From Halomonas sp. A11-A (GTDB lineage: Bacteria; Pseudomonadota; Gammaproteobacteria; Pseudomonadales; Halomonadaceae): a stretch of 64,000 nucleotides of DNA. The notes below the pieces were generated by a model that worked only from the letters and a program-made list of their open reading frames with translations, searched no databases and was not told the origin of the DNA. The translations under genes and the position numbers were made by a program. The stretch lies in NCBI RefSeq assembly GCF_003182195.1, contig NZ_QGTM01000004.1:124001-188000 (forward strand), given 5' to 3'. Every line of letters begins with the position of its first letter. Within the stretch, counting starts at the first letter, position 1. Below are positions 11,142-19,456 of this stretch, piece by piece.

Positions 11142-11285
11142 CTAGTCAGACATGGCCGCCGGCACACCGGTCATAAAATAGCCATACCAGTAACCCCGGC
11201 CGTGCGTCGCCGAATCGAGCCCACGCGCAGCGGCGCCGGCAGAAGCGGCGAGGCGGCGGTGCATGTCGATGGCGGGTGCGGTCAT
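11142..11285 (-). CDS. Aromatic-rich leader peptide 1 upstream of aroG
   Basis: 47-codon ORF beginning MTAPAIDMHRRLAAS with GYWYGYF near its end. AGGAG lies 6 nt before the ATG at 11285; an ATG two codons earlier would leave no spacing. Its TAG lies in the loop of a long hairpin formed by GGTGTGCCGGCG (11157-11168) and CGCCGGGAAGCACACC (11102-11117), the geometry expected when a ribosome at the regulatory codons or at the stop decides the fold. A TTGCCA box on the minus strand 17 nt from a poor -10 (CACGAT, 11309-11314) could start the leader RNA. No protein function is expected; role inferred. Confidence 0.68.
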   Translation of the reverse strand: MTAPAIDMHRRLAASAGAAARGLDSATHGRGYWYGYFMTGVPAAMSD

Positions 11286-11356
11286 GGTCATCTCCTGAGT
11301 ACTCCTTCATCGTGCCCCATCGTCGCCGGGCTGGCAAGGGCGCGAAGGGGCGCGGT

Positions 11357-11485
11357 TCAGCCGGCGACGACCTGATACCAGCCGATGGTGGCCGGCAGCG
11401 CGCTCATGCTCACCAGCACGATCAGGCCCATGATGATGGACAGCACGCCGCTGCTGTCACGGAAGTTCTCGTCATGTCCCGCCAT
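11357..11485 (-). CDS. Small single-span membrane protein, 42 residues
   Basis: MAGHDENFRDSSGVLS is followed by one transmembrane helix (IIMGLIVLVSMSALPATIG) and a short WYQVVAG tail. AAGGAG lies 7 nt before the ATG, which is strong support for translation. I do not recognise a family. It sits between folM and the aroG leaders on the same strand. Downstream of its stop a 9-bp stem (11321-11329 with 11361-11369) without a T tract may end or process the RNA. Function unknown; the Trp-Tyr near the end raises the possibility that it too is sensed, but one pair of codons is weak evidence. Confidence 0.65.
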   Translation of the reverse strand: MAGHDENFRDSSGVLSIIMGLIVLVSMSALPATIGWYQVVAG

Positions 11486-11511
11486 GTGTCTCTCCTTCGG
11501 TTTGCTGTCAG

Positions 11512-11537
11512 GGTAGGTCCGTATGGTAGGTCCGTAT
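11512..11537. repeat. Perfect 13-bp tandem repeat upstream of the small membrane protein
   Basis: GGTAGGTCCGTAT occurs twice head to tail, 27-52 nt before the ATG of the 42-residue ORF, overlapping a minus-strand TAGAAT (-10-like) at 11536-11541. The position suits an operator. No known consensus recognised. Confidence 0.6.
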
Positions 11538-11587
11538 TCTAGCGAAGAACCCGGCGGCGAGCACGCCACCTTGGTCGCAGCTCGGCG

Positions 11588-12301
11588 CTAGCGCAGGTGG
11601 CGGCCGCCATCCACGGGCAGGGTCGCCCCGGTCACGTAGTGGTTGTCGAGCAGGTAGCGCAGGGTCTGATAGATCACCCCGGGGCCGGGCACCATCTCCA
11701 TGGCCGACTTGGCCCGCGCCTTCTCGATATAGGCCTCGTCGTCGCCCTCGTTGAGCATGATCAGCGCCGGGGCAATGGCGTTGACCTGGATCGTCGGCGC
11801 CAGCATGGCGGCGAAGGAGAGGGTCAGGTTGTCGAGCCCCGCCTTGGTGGCGGCGTAGGCGGCGTGCTTCTTCGAGCCCTTCTGCACCACGTAGTCGGTC
11901 ATGTGCACGATGTCGCGCTGGGGTTCGCTGCACGCCTCGAGCAGCTCCCGCGCATGCAGGTTGATCAGGTAGGGCGCCAGCATATGGATGCGGAAGAGCC
12001 GCTCGAAGGTGGCGCCGGCCTCGGGGCCGGTGGAGTCCGGGGCCCAGTCGCTGGCGTTGTGGACGATCGCCCGCAGCGAGGGGGTCGTCTCCTTCAGCCG
12101 CGCGATAAAATCGAGAATGCCCGCCTCGCTGGCGAAGTCGGCCGGCAGGGTGACGATGCCGCGGCTGCGCAGCGCCTCGAGCTCGGGCCGCTCGCGGCGA
12201 TAGCTGATGATCACCGGGTGGCCGTCGTCCACCAGGCGCTCGGCGCAGTGGCGGCCCAGGCGCTGGGCGCCGCCGGTGATCAGGATCGGCGAGGCGCTCA
12301 T
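11588..12301 (-). CDS. folM: Dihydromonapterin reductase FolM (short-chain dehydrogenase)
   Basis: 237 residues. NADPH-dependent pteridine reductase that makes tetrahydromonapterin and can reduce dihydrofolate. The SDR cofactor loop is ITGGAQRLGRH near the N-terminus and the catalytic pair is YAATKAG. MTDYVVQKGSKKHAAY, ALIMLNEGDDEAYIEKA and a C-terminal VTGATLPVDGGRH are characteristic of FolM. The ATG at 12301 overlaps the stop of the flavin reductase gene (ATGA) and has AAGGAGG upstream, so the two are translated together. Confidence 0.93.
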   Translation of the reverse strand: MSASPILITGGAQRLGRHCAERLVDDGHPVIISYRRERPELEALRSRGIVTLPADFASEAGILDFIARLKETTPSLRAIVHNASDWAPDSTGPEAGATFERLFRIHMLAPYLINLHARELLEACSEPQRDIVHMTDYVVQKGSKKHAAYAATKAGLDNLTLSFAAMLAPTIQVNAIAPALIMLNEGDDEAYIEKARAKSAMEMVPGPGVIYQTLRYLLDNHYVTGATLPVDGGRHLR

Positions 12302-13077
12302 CCGCGCGCCTCCTTGATCAGGCTGCCGGTGACCGGGATCAGCGGGTCGCGGGGCGCATAGGCGAAGACGTCGGAGAAGGTCCGCGAGGGCGAGAGCCCC
12401 AGCGAGGCCAGCACGTCGACGCAGGCGTAGACCATGCCCGGCGAGCCGGAGAGGTAGACATCCTGGCCCGAGACGTCGTCGAGCGCCGCGGCCAGGGCCT
12501 GGTCGATGCGTCCGCGATGGCCGACCACCCGCTCGCCGCTCCAGGGCTCCTCCGGCGAAAGCTCGGTTACCGGGTGGAAGCAAAAGCCGGGGTGGGCCTC
12601 GGCCCACTCCCGGGGGAGCCGCTCCAGATAGAGCTGGCGGCGCTCCCGGGCGGCCCACCACAGATCGATCTGCCGCTCGGGGTTCGCCGCCAGCGCCGCC
12701 TCGGCGATCGCCTTCATCTGCGAGAAGCCGGTGCCCGCGGCGATCAGCAGCAGCGGGCGCTCGCTGTCGGGGTCGAGCACGCAGTCGCCGCCGGGCAGCC
12801 TCAGGGTCAGCCGGCGGGCCACCTGGACCAGGTCACGCATGCGCGCGGAATTCTCGCGCTCCGGCCAGTGCTGGATGTGCAGCTCGATCACGCCGTCGCC
12901 GCCGTGGGCGTTGGCGATGGAGAAGGGTACCCAGGTCTCGTCGTCCAGCTTGAGCTCCAGGTACTGGCCCGGCGCATGGGCCACCGCCTCTGGGCGGCCC
13001 TCCAGCTGCACCCGGAAGACGTCCGGGGTGAGGTCCTCGACCTCGTCGACCAGGCAGGTCAGGGTCCTTGGCGTCAT
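12298..13077 (-). CDS. fre: NAD(P)H-flavin reductase, Fre/LuxG type
   Basis: 259 residues, a ferredoxin-reductase-fold protein: an N-terminal FAD/FMN-binding barrel (PGQYLELKLDDETWVPFSIA) and a C-terminal NAD(P) domain (LLIAAGTGFSQMKAIAEAAL, VYLSGSPGMVYACVDVL). No iron-sulfur domain is present, as in Fre. Fre reduces free flavins. It lies directly after ubiD; UbiD decarboxylases need prenylated FMN, so supply of reduced flavin is a plausible link, as in E. coli where ubiD and fre are adjacent. 17 nt separate ubiD and this gene. Confidence 0.92.
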   Translation of the reverse strand: MTPRTLTCLVDEVEDLTPDVFRVQLEGRPEAVAHAPGQYLELKLDDETWVPFSIANAHGGDGVIELHIQHWPERENSARMRDLVQVARRLTLRLPGGDCVLDPDSERPLLLIAAGTGFSQMKAIAEAALAANPERQIDLWWAARERRQLYLERLPREWAEAHPGFCFHPVTELSPEEPWSGERVVGHRGRIDQALAAALDDVSGQDVYLSGSPGMVYACVDVLASLGLSPSRTFSDVFAYAPRDPLIPVTGSLIKEARG

Positions 13078-13094
13078 GTATGCCTCGTGACTTG

Positions 13095-14582
13095 TCAGGG
13101 GGTCGTGGTGTCGGGGAGGTCGATGCCCAGCTCATGCCAGCGCTCGCTGACGCGGGCCTTGACGGCCTCGTCCATGACGATGGGCACCCCCCACTCGCGG
13201 TCGGTCTCGCCGGGCCACTTGCTGGTGGCATCCAGGCCCATCTTGGAACCGAGGCCGGAGACCGGCGAGGCGAAGTCCAGGTAGTCGATGGGGGTGTTCT
13301 CCACCATCACGGTGTCCCGGGCCGGGTCCATGCGGGTGGTGATGGCCCAGATCACGTCCTCCCAGTCCCGGGCGCTGACGTCGTCGTCGAGCACCACCAC
13401 GAACTTGGTGTACATGAACTGGCGCAGGAAGCTCCACACGCCCATCATCACCCGCTTGGCGTGGCCCGGGTACTGCTTCTTCATGGTCACCACCGCCATG
13501 CGGTAGGAGCAGCCCTCCGGCGGCAGGTAGAAGTCGACGATCTCCGGGAACTGGCGGCGCAGGATCGGCACGAACACCTCGTTGAGTGCGAGCCCGAGGA
13601 TCGCCGGCTCGTCGGGCGGGCGGCCGGTGTAGGTGGAGTGGTAGATGGCATCGCGGCGCATGGTCATGCGCGTCACCGTGAACACCGGGAAGGTATCCAC
13701 CTCGTTGTAGTAGCCGGTATGGTCGCCGTAGGGGCCCTCGGGGGCCATGTCATCCGGGTAGATGAGCCCCTCCAGGATGATCTCCGCCGAGGCCGGCACG
13801 TCCAGGTCGGCGTGGCCGCATTTGACCAGCTCGGTGCGCGAGCCGCGCAGCAGCCCGGCAAAGGCGTACTCGGAGAGCGAATCCGGCACCGGGGTCACCG
13901 CGCCGAGGATGGTCGCCGGGTCGGCGCCCAGCGCCACCACCACCGGGAAGGGCTCGCCGGGATGAGCCTTCTGGAACTCCTGGAAGTCGAGCGCCCCGCC
14001 GCGGTGGGAGAGCCAGCGCATGATCAGCCGGTTCTTCGACAGCTTCTGCTGGCGATAGATGCCGAGGTTCTGGCGCTTCTTGTGAGGCCCGCGGGTGATC
14101 ACCAGCGGCCAGGTGACCAGGGGGGCGGCGTCGCCGGGCCAGCAGTGCTGGATCGGTAGGCGGTCGAGGTCGACCTCGTCGCCCTCGTACACCTTCTCCT
14201 GCACCGGCGCCGAGCGGACCTTCTTCGGCCCCATGCTCATCACCTGCTTGAAGATCGGCAGCTTGTCCCAGGCGTCGCGAAAGCCCTTGGGGGGCTCCGG
14301 CTCCTTGAGGAAAGCGAGCAGCTCGCCCACCTCGCGCAGGGCGGCCACGGAGTCCTGCCCCATGCCCATGGCCACCCGCTTCGGCGTGCCGAAGAGGTTG
14401 CCGAGCAGCGGCATGTCGTGGCCCTTGACGTTCTCGAAGAGCAGCGCCGGACCGCCGGCGCGCAGGGTGCGATCGCAGATCTCGGTGATCTCGAGGTAGG
14501 GGTCCACCTCGGCGGTGATGCGCTGGAGCTCGCCCTGGGCCTCCAGGGCGCTGATGAATTCCCGCAGGTCCTTGTACTTCAT
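13095..14582 (-). CDS. ubiD: 3-polyprenyl-4-hydroxybenzoate decarboxylase UbiD
   Basis: 495 residues, full length for UbiD, the prenyl-FMN-dependent decarboxylase of ubiquinone synthesis. Starts [14 protein letters not shown] as in homologues. Conserved stretches include the cofactor-pocket [28 protein letters not shown] and the C-terminal DATSKWPGE. The open frame extends upstream into intergenic repeat copy 2, but that part is not coding. The ATG at 14582 has only a weak GGGAA upstream. First gene of ubiD-fre-folM on this strand. Confidence 0.97.
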   Translation of the reverse strand: MKYKDLREFISALEAQGELQRITAEVDPYLEITEICDRTLRAGGPALLFENVKGHDMPLLGNLFGTPKRVAMGMGQDSVAALREVGELLAFLKEPEPPKGFRDAWDKLPIFKQVMSMGPKKVRSAPVQEKVYEGDEVDLDRLPIQHCWPGDAAPLVTWPLVITRGPHKKRQNLGIYRQQKLSKNRLIMRWLSHRGGALDFQEFQKAHPGEPFPVVVALGADPATILGAVTPVPDSLSEYAFAGLLRGSRTELVKCGHADLDVPASAEIILEGLIYPDDMAPEGPYGDHTGYYNEVDTFPVFTVTRMTMRRDAIYHSTYTGRPPDEPAILGLALNEVFVPILRRQFPEIVDFYLPPEGCSYRMAVVTMKKQYPGHAKRVMMGVWSFLRQFMYTKFVVVLDDDVSARDWEDVIWAITTRMDPARDTVMVENTPIDYLDFASPVSGLGSKMGLDATSKWPGETDREWGVPIVMDEAVKARVSERWHELGIDLPDTTTP

Positions 14583-14663
14583 TCGGATTTCCCGGTTCCG
14601 GAATGACGAAAGGGGCAGCATAGCATGCCCCTTGAATACGTCTGCCGAGTTGCCATGGCAAGC

Positions 14664-14769
14664 GGCGCCGGGGACAGGCCGAAGAGGGGGTCCTATGCCA
14701 GGGATGGCATCGGTAGCGCCCAGGGAGGGGTTCACAGCGCCCCCTCACAGGCCTGTCGCCGGGTCAGCC
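14664..14769 (-). repeat. Structured intergenic repeat, copy 2 (3' of rho)
   Basis: Reads in the TCCCT orientation on the minus strand. Hairpin 1 is CCC-(CTCCCT)-GGG. Hairpin 2 is ATGCC-(ATCCCT)-GGCAT, a compensated change from the ACGCC/GGCGT of other copies. GAGGGGG pairs with CCCCCTC, and the outer arms (GGCGACAGGCC with GGCCTGTCCCC) match. Starts 27 nt beyond the rho stop. Confidence 0.88.
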
Positions 14770-14796
14770 GCGCGGTAGCATTCCCGGCAGTGATGG

Positions 14797-16056
14797 TCAG
14801 CGGCGTTTCATCGCCTCGAAGAACTCGATGTTTGTCTTGGTATCCTTGAGGCGGTCGATCAGGAACTCGGTGGCCGCGGTGTCATCCATGGGGTTGAGCA
14901 GCTTGCGCAGGATCCACATGCGCTGCATCTCGTCCTCGGAGGCGAGCAGATCCTCGCGGCGGGTGCCGCTGCGGCGGATGTTGATGGCCGGGTAGACGCG
15001 ACGTTCGGCCAGCTTGCGGTCCAGGTGCGCCTCCATGTTGCCGGTGCCCTTGAACTCCTCGAAGATCACCTCGTCCATCTTGGAGCCGGTGTCCACCAGC
15101 GCCGTGGCGATGATGGTCAGGCTGCCGCCCTCCTCGATGTTGCGCGCCGCACCGAAGAAGCGCTTGGGCTTCTCCAGGGCGTGGGCGTCCACGCCACCGG
15201 TCAGCACCTTGCCGGAGCTCGGCACCACGGTGTTGTAGGCGCGTGCCAGGCGGGTGATGGAGTCGAGCAGGATCACCACGTCCTTCTTGTGTTCCACCAG
15301 GCGCTTGGCCTTCTCGATCACCATCTCGGCCACCTGCACGTGGCGCGCCGGCGGCTCGTCGAAGGTCGAGGCCACCACCTCGCCGCGCACCGTGCGTGAC
15401 ATCTCGGTCACCTCCTCGGGGCGCTCGTCGATCAGCAGCACGATCAGGTGGCACTCGGGGTTGTTGCGGGTGATCGAGGTGGCGATGTTCTGCAGCATCA
15501 GGGTCTTGCCCGCCTTGGGCGGGGAGACCAGCAGGCCGCGCTGGCCCTTGCCGATGGGCGCCACCAGGTCGATGATCCGTGCCGTCAGGTCCTCGGTGGA
15601 GCCATTGCCGATCTCCATGCGCAGCCGCTCCTGGGGGAACAGCGGCGTGAGGTTCTCGAAGAGGATCTTGTGCTTGGCGTTCTCAGGCTTGTCGAAGTTG
15701 ATCTCGCTGACCTTGAGCAGGGCAAAGTAGCGTTCGCCCTCCTTGGGGGGGCGGATCCTGCCGGAGATGGAGTCGCCCTTGCGCAGGTTGAAGCGACGGA
15801 TCTGGGAGGGTGACACATAGATGTCGTCGGGCCCGGCCAGATAGGAACTGTCGGCGCTGCGCAGGAAGCCGAATCCATCCTGCAGGATCTCCAGCACACC
15901 ATCGCCATAGATCGGCTCACCGCTCTTGGCATGCTTCTTGAGGATGGCGAAGATGATGTCCTGCTTGCGGGAGCGCGCCAGGTTGTCGATGCCCATCTCG
16001 CGGGCGATCTCCAGGAGATCCGGCACTGACTTTTGCTTGAGGTCGGTAAGATTCAT
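14797..16056 (-). CDS. rho: Transcription termination factor Rho
   Basis: 419 residues, exactly the E. coli length. An N-terminal helical domain ([18 protein letters not shown]) is followed by the cold-shock-like RNA-binding domain with [23 protein letters not shown] shortened here to its core DGFGFLRS, the Walker A PPKAGKT near 177-183, Walker [16 protein letters not shown] and the R loop [17 protein letters not shown]. Hexameric RNA helicase that ends transcripts. Start set at the ATG ending 16056 by homology; an open upstream extension is not expected. In many relatives trxA lies next to rho; none is found between rho and ppx here. Confidence 0.98.
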   Translation of the reverse strand: MNLTDLKQKSVPDLLEIAREMGIDNLARSRKQDIIFAILKKHAKSGEPIYGDGVLEILQDGFGFLRSADSSYLAGPDDIYVSPSQIRRFNLRKGDSISGRIRPPKEGERYFALLKVSEINFDKPENAKHKILFENLTPLFPQERLRMEIGNGSTEDLTARIIDLVAPIGKGQRGLLVSPPKAGKTLMLQNIATSITRNNPECHLIVLLIDERPEEVTEMSRTVRGEVVASTFDEPPARHVQVAEMVIEKAKRLVEHKKDVVILLDSITRLARAYNTVVPSSGKVLTGGVDAHALEKPKRFFGAARNIEEGGSLTIIATALVDTGSKMDEVIFEEFKGTGNMEAHLDRKLAERRVYPAINIRRSGTRREDLLASEDEMQRMWILRKLLNPMDDTAATEFLIDRLKDTKTNIEFFEAMKRR

Positions 16057-16478
16057 CGGTGTGTTCAGAGATAGCTCGTGGAAGCCGGGCGTCGATGCGC
16101 CGCGTTTGGCGGGAGGCGAGACGATAACGCCGCGTGGGGTGCGTTCAGAGCCCGGAGAGGCTGCCACTCGTCATATTGGATCCCGATGGCCATGGGGAAG
16201 GCAACCGCAGGGGGCGCCGGCCGAGGGGGTCGAGGGAGCAGATTCGGTTTCGCCTGACCAGCGGCTACGGCGGGGCCGGCTATCGCTGGACATTGTGGGC
16301 TGACTGACGACTTGAAGTTGACCGAGACGGGATCGCCGCAGGACGGTCGGAAAGCATTCGGAACAGGCGAACGTCACGATACTAGACAAGGGCCCTATGG
16401 AACGCAAGCCCCGTGGCGATTGACAGGGCGGGGGGCGCGCCGCACCCTTTCCCCCTCAGCCAACCTCAGGGACTCACC
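16057..16478. other. Divergent rho/ppx intergenic region, no gene seen
   Basis: 422 nt between the starts of rho (-) and ppx (+). It must hold both promoters and a long rho leader, which fits the autoregulated rho leaders known in other bacteria, but I find no convincing -35/-10 pair. A TTGACA at 16420-16425 and a GATACT at 16377-16382 are isolated boxes. No thioredoxin gene and no copy of the seven-member repeat are present. Confidence 0.6.
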
Positions 16479-17993
16479 ATGACCTCGCCAGCGGAGCCGG
16501 CCCAGCCCCCCACCCGACGCCTCGCCGCCATCGATCTCGGCTCCAACAGCTTTCACCTGCTGGTCGCCAACTATCAGGACGAGCAGCTGCAGGTCGTGGC
16601 GCGGCAGGGAGAGAAGGTGCAGCTGGCCGCGGGCCTTGACGACGAGGGCCTGCTCGACGAGGCCACCATGCAGCGCGCCCTGGACTGCCTGGCCCGCTTC
16701 GCCCCCTTCGTGGACGACATCGCCCCGGGCCAGCTGCGGGTGGTGGGCACCAATGCGCTGAGGGATGCGGCCAACAGCCAGGCGCTGATCGAGCGCGCCG
16801 AGGCGCTGCTGGGCTGTCCCATCGAGATCATCGCCGGCCGCGAAGAGGCACGCCTGATCTACCTGGGCGCCGCCCATGCCCTGGCCGAGGAGGGGCGCCG
16901 GCTGATCGTCGACATCGGCGGCGGTTCCACCGAGCTCATCATCGGCGAGCGCTTCGAGCCGCTGGCCCTGGAGAGCCTGCGCATGGGCTGCGTGACCTTC
17001 AGCCGGCGCTTCTTCGACACCGGCGAGATCTCCGACAAGCGCATGCGCCGCGCGGAGCTTGCCGCCCTCTCGGAGCTCGCCAATATCCGCCGGCACTACC
17101 GCGAACTGGGCTGGGAAGATCCGGTGGGGTCCAGCGGCACCATCAAGGCGGCCGCCGCGGTGCTGCATGCCGCCGGAGAGGCGCCGGAGGGGGTGATCAC
17201 CCGGGCGGGGCTGGCCGCCCTGCGCGAGCGGCTGATCAAGTGCCGGCGCCTGGACCGGGTCGCCATGGAGGGGCTCAAGCCCGACCGCGCCCGCGTCTTT
17301 CCCGCCGGCGTCGCGTTGCTCAGCGCCGTCTTCGAGGCCTTCGGCCTCGAGCAGATGCGCTATGCCGACGGCGCCCTGCGCGAAGGGGTGCTCTACGACA
17401 TGGCCGGGCGCAACAGCCCGGAGGACTCGCGGCTCAAGAGCCTGGAGCTGCTCGGGCGCCGCTACGGGGTGGATGAGCGCCAGGCCGCCAACGTGGCCGC
17501 CAGCGCCGCGGCGCTGTTCGAGCAGGTGCGCCACACCTGGGGCCTGAACGACGACCAGGCGCGCTTCCTGAGCTGGGCCGCCCGCCTCCACGAGATCGGC
17601 CTGGCGATCTCCCACAGCCAGTTCCATCGCCACGGAGCCTACCTGCTGGAGCACTCCGACCTGGCCGGTTTCTCGCGCCCGGAGCAGCGCCTGCTGGCCT
17701 TTCTGGTGCGCGCCCACCGCCGCAAGTTTCCGCTCAAGGAGTGGCAGGCCCTGCCCGCCTCTGCCCAGCCTTCCCACGCGCGCCTGGCCCGCCTGCTGCG
17801 CCTGGCGGTGCTGCTCAATCACAGCCGCCCGGAACAGCCGCCCGGCACCCCGCGCCTCTCGGCCGACGGCGAGGCACTGCGCCTGTGGCTGGAGCCCGGC
17901 GAGGACCCCATGCTGCTGGTCACCGACCTCGAGCAGGAGTGCATCTATCAGCAAGGAGCGGGCTTCAGCCTGGCGCTGCTGCCGGCCAGCTGA
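16479..17993 (+). CDS. ppx: Exopolyphosphatase Ppx/GppA family
   Basis: 504 residues. Cleaves terminal phosphate from polyphosphate, opposing Ppk1. The actin-like ASKHA fold shows AAIDLGSNSFHLLVAN (phosphate 1 loop), GREEARLIYLG and VDIGGGSTELI (phosphate 2 loop), followed by the HD-like helical C-terminal domain (RLHEIGLAISHSQFHRHGAY) of the long Ppx form. The ATG at 16479 fits homologues; an upstream in-frame extension lacks a binding site. Placed divergent to rho, as in Pseudomonas. Confidence 0.95.
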   Translation: MTSPAEPAQPPTRRLAAIDLGSNSFHLLVANYQDEQLQVVARQGEKVQLAAGLDDEGLLDEATMQRALDCLARFAPFVDDIAPGQLRVVGTNALRDAANSQALIERAEALLGCPIEIIAGREEARLIYLGAAHALAEEGRRLIVDIGGGSTELIIGERFEPLALESLRMGCVTFSRRFFDTGEISDKRMRRAELAALSELANIRRHYRELGWEDPVGSSGTIKAAAAVLHAAGEAPEGVITRAGLAALRERLIKCRRLDRVAMEGLKPDRARVFPAGVALLSAVFEAFGLEQMRYADGALREGVLYDMAGRNSPEDSRLKSLELLGRRYGVDERQAANVAASAAALFEQVRHTWGLNDDQARFLSWAARLHEIGLAISHSQFHRHGAYLLEHSDLAGFSRPEQRLLAFLVRAHRRKFPLKEWQALPASAQPSHARLARLLRLAVLLNHSRPEQPPGTPRLSADGEALRLWLEPGEDPMLLVTDLEQECIYQQGAGFSLALLPAS

Positions 17994-18023
17994 GCGCTGA
18001 CCAGGCCACCACGGGAGGGGCCA

Positions 18024-19316
18024 TCACGGCGACGCCCTCCACCCCGCCGCCACCGCCAGCCAGCTCTCGCCCACCGGGTCGAGCAGCGCCACCACCGTCT
18101 CGGCCCCGCCCCTGTCGAGATGCCACACCACCAGCAGCCGCTGGCGCTCCCAGGGCGGCACCGCCCGCTCCTGCAGCAGCCGCTTGAGGTCCCGGGAGCC
18201 GCGACCGGCCAGGCGCAGCCGCTCGCCGCCGCGCCGCGGGCTCAGGCGCAGCCCGCCACCCACCCTGGCCGCCTCCGGCCACAGCCGCACGTCACACTCC
18301 CCCAGCGGCGTCGACAGCGGCACATCGCCGCCCCACGCCCCCTGCCAGCTTGCCGGCAGGGCGGGCGGCGGCACCATCAGGTGGAGCACGCCTCGCCACA
18401 GACGCGCCTCGCCGCCCGGCCAGACCACCCGCGCCTCGGCGTCGCTGCGCGCGTCCAGCTGATCGAGCAGCGTCGCCAGCCGCGCCGCCGGCGGGGCCGG
18501 CAGGGCCAGTCGCGCGCAGGCATGACGCACCAGCAGCCGCTGGCGGGCGGGGGTGAGCGCCACCAGCCGCGACACCGGCAGCCGGGCAGGCTCACCGCCG
18601 AGGCGCTCGAGGTCGAGCTCGGCCAGCTCGCCGAGCAGCCCCTCGGCCTCACCGGCCAGGGCCGCGCTGCGCGCCAGCGCCGCGGCAGCGTGGGGCCAGC
18701 GCGCCGTCAGCGCGGGCAGCACCGTGCGGCGCAGGAGGTTGCGATCGAGCCCCTCGTCGGCGTTGGAGGGGTCCTCCACCCAGGCCAGCCCCAGGCGAGC
18801 CGCCTCGGCCTCGATAGATGCCCGGGAGGCCGCCAGCAGCGGCCGCGCAAGCGCCCTGCCCCGCCAGGCCCGCAGCGGCGGCATGCCGGCCAGCCCACGC
18901 ACGCCGCTGCCGCGCAACGCGGCGAGCAGGAAGGTCTCGGCCTGGTCGTCGCGGTGCTGGGCCAGCCACAGGGTCTCGCCGACGGCGACGCGACGGGCGA
19001 AGGCGGCGTAACGCGCCTCCCGGGCCGCCCCCTCCAGCCCCTGCCCCGCGGCGAGTTCGACCGCGACCCGCTCGACGAAGAGCGGCACGCCCAGGTGCGA
19101 GCAGAGCCGCCGACAGTGGCGCTCGAAATCGTCGGCCGCGGCCTGCAGGCCATGGTGCACGTGGAGGGCACGCAGCGGGCGGGGATGGCGCAGGCACGCC
19201 TCGGCGGCGAGCGTCAGCAGCAGCGCGGAGTCGAGCCCGCCGGAGAGGGCCACCCAGACGCAACGCCCCGACGGGGTCTGGGCCAGGGCATTATCGATCA
19301 GAGGCTGAAGGGACAT
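18024..19316 (-). CDS. tilS: tRNA(Ile)-lysidine synthase TilS
   Basis: 430 residues. Ligates lysine to C34 of the CAU-anticodon isoleucine tRNA so that it reads AUA. The N-terminal PP-loop is VALSGGLDSALLLTLA (residues about 22-37); LHVHHGLQA and LAQHRDDQAETFLLAALRGSG follow, and the ~200-residue C-terminal substrate-binding region (SPRRGGERLRLAGRGSRDLK) is complete. The start at 19316 has AGAGGG upstream. Last gene of the long minus-strand block, convergent with ppx. Confidence 0.96.
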   Translation of the reverse strand: MSLQPLIDNALAQTPSGRCVWVALSGGLDSALLLTLAAEACLRHPRPLRALHVHHGLQAAADDFERHCRRLCSHLGVPLFVERVAVELAAGQGLEGAAREARYAAFARRVAVGETLWLAQHRDDQAETFLLAALRGSGVRGLAGMPPLRAWRGRALARPLLAASRASIEAEAARLGLAWVEDPSNADEGLDRNLLRRTVLPALTARWPHAAAALARSAALAGEAEGLLGELAELDLERLGGEPARLPVSRLVALTPARQRLLVRHACARLALPAPPAARLATLLDQLDARSDAEARVVWPGGEARLWRGVLHLMVPPPALPASWQGAWGGDVPLSTPLGECDVRLWPEAARVGGGLRLSPRRGGERLRLAGRGSRDLKRLLQERAVPPWERQRLLVVWHLDRGGAETVVALLDPVGESWLAVAAGWRASP

Positions 19317-19343
19317 GGATAACCCTCTAACCCAGAGGGCCCG

Positions 19344-19456
19344 CTTCGAGCGATGGCCAGACAAGGCAAAAGTCGGCGAGAAAGCGGAGTTTACTTTAGT
19401 AAATGAGCATTTCGAGCCGATTTTTAACGCCGTATGGCCGGGCGCAGAAAGGGCCG
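19344..19456. repeat. AT-rich imperfect palindrome between accA and tilS
   Basis: Arms GGCCAGACAAGGCAAAAGTCGGC and GCCGATTTTTAACGCCGTATGGCC (each shown in part elsewhere as GGCCAGACAAGG and CCGTATGGCC) pair imperfectly. The centre TTTACT-TTAG-AGTAAA is a clean short hairpin. Base composition is clearly lower in GC than the flanks. I recall very similar sequences as dispersed elements in other marine gammaproteobacteria, but cannot search. Differs from the seven-copy repeat family. Confidence 0.6.

Noticed and set aside
11142-11337. Longer minus-strand frame over leader 1 giving VWLFYDRCAGGHV as the leader product
   Set aside because: This frame has no ribosome binding site at its start, whereas the adjacent frame starting at 11285 has AGGAG and ends shortly after its aromatic run.
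16420-16425. TTGACA as the ppx promoter
   Set aside because: The only hexamer at proper spacing is CACCCT, a poor -10, and the start codon would lie very close.
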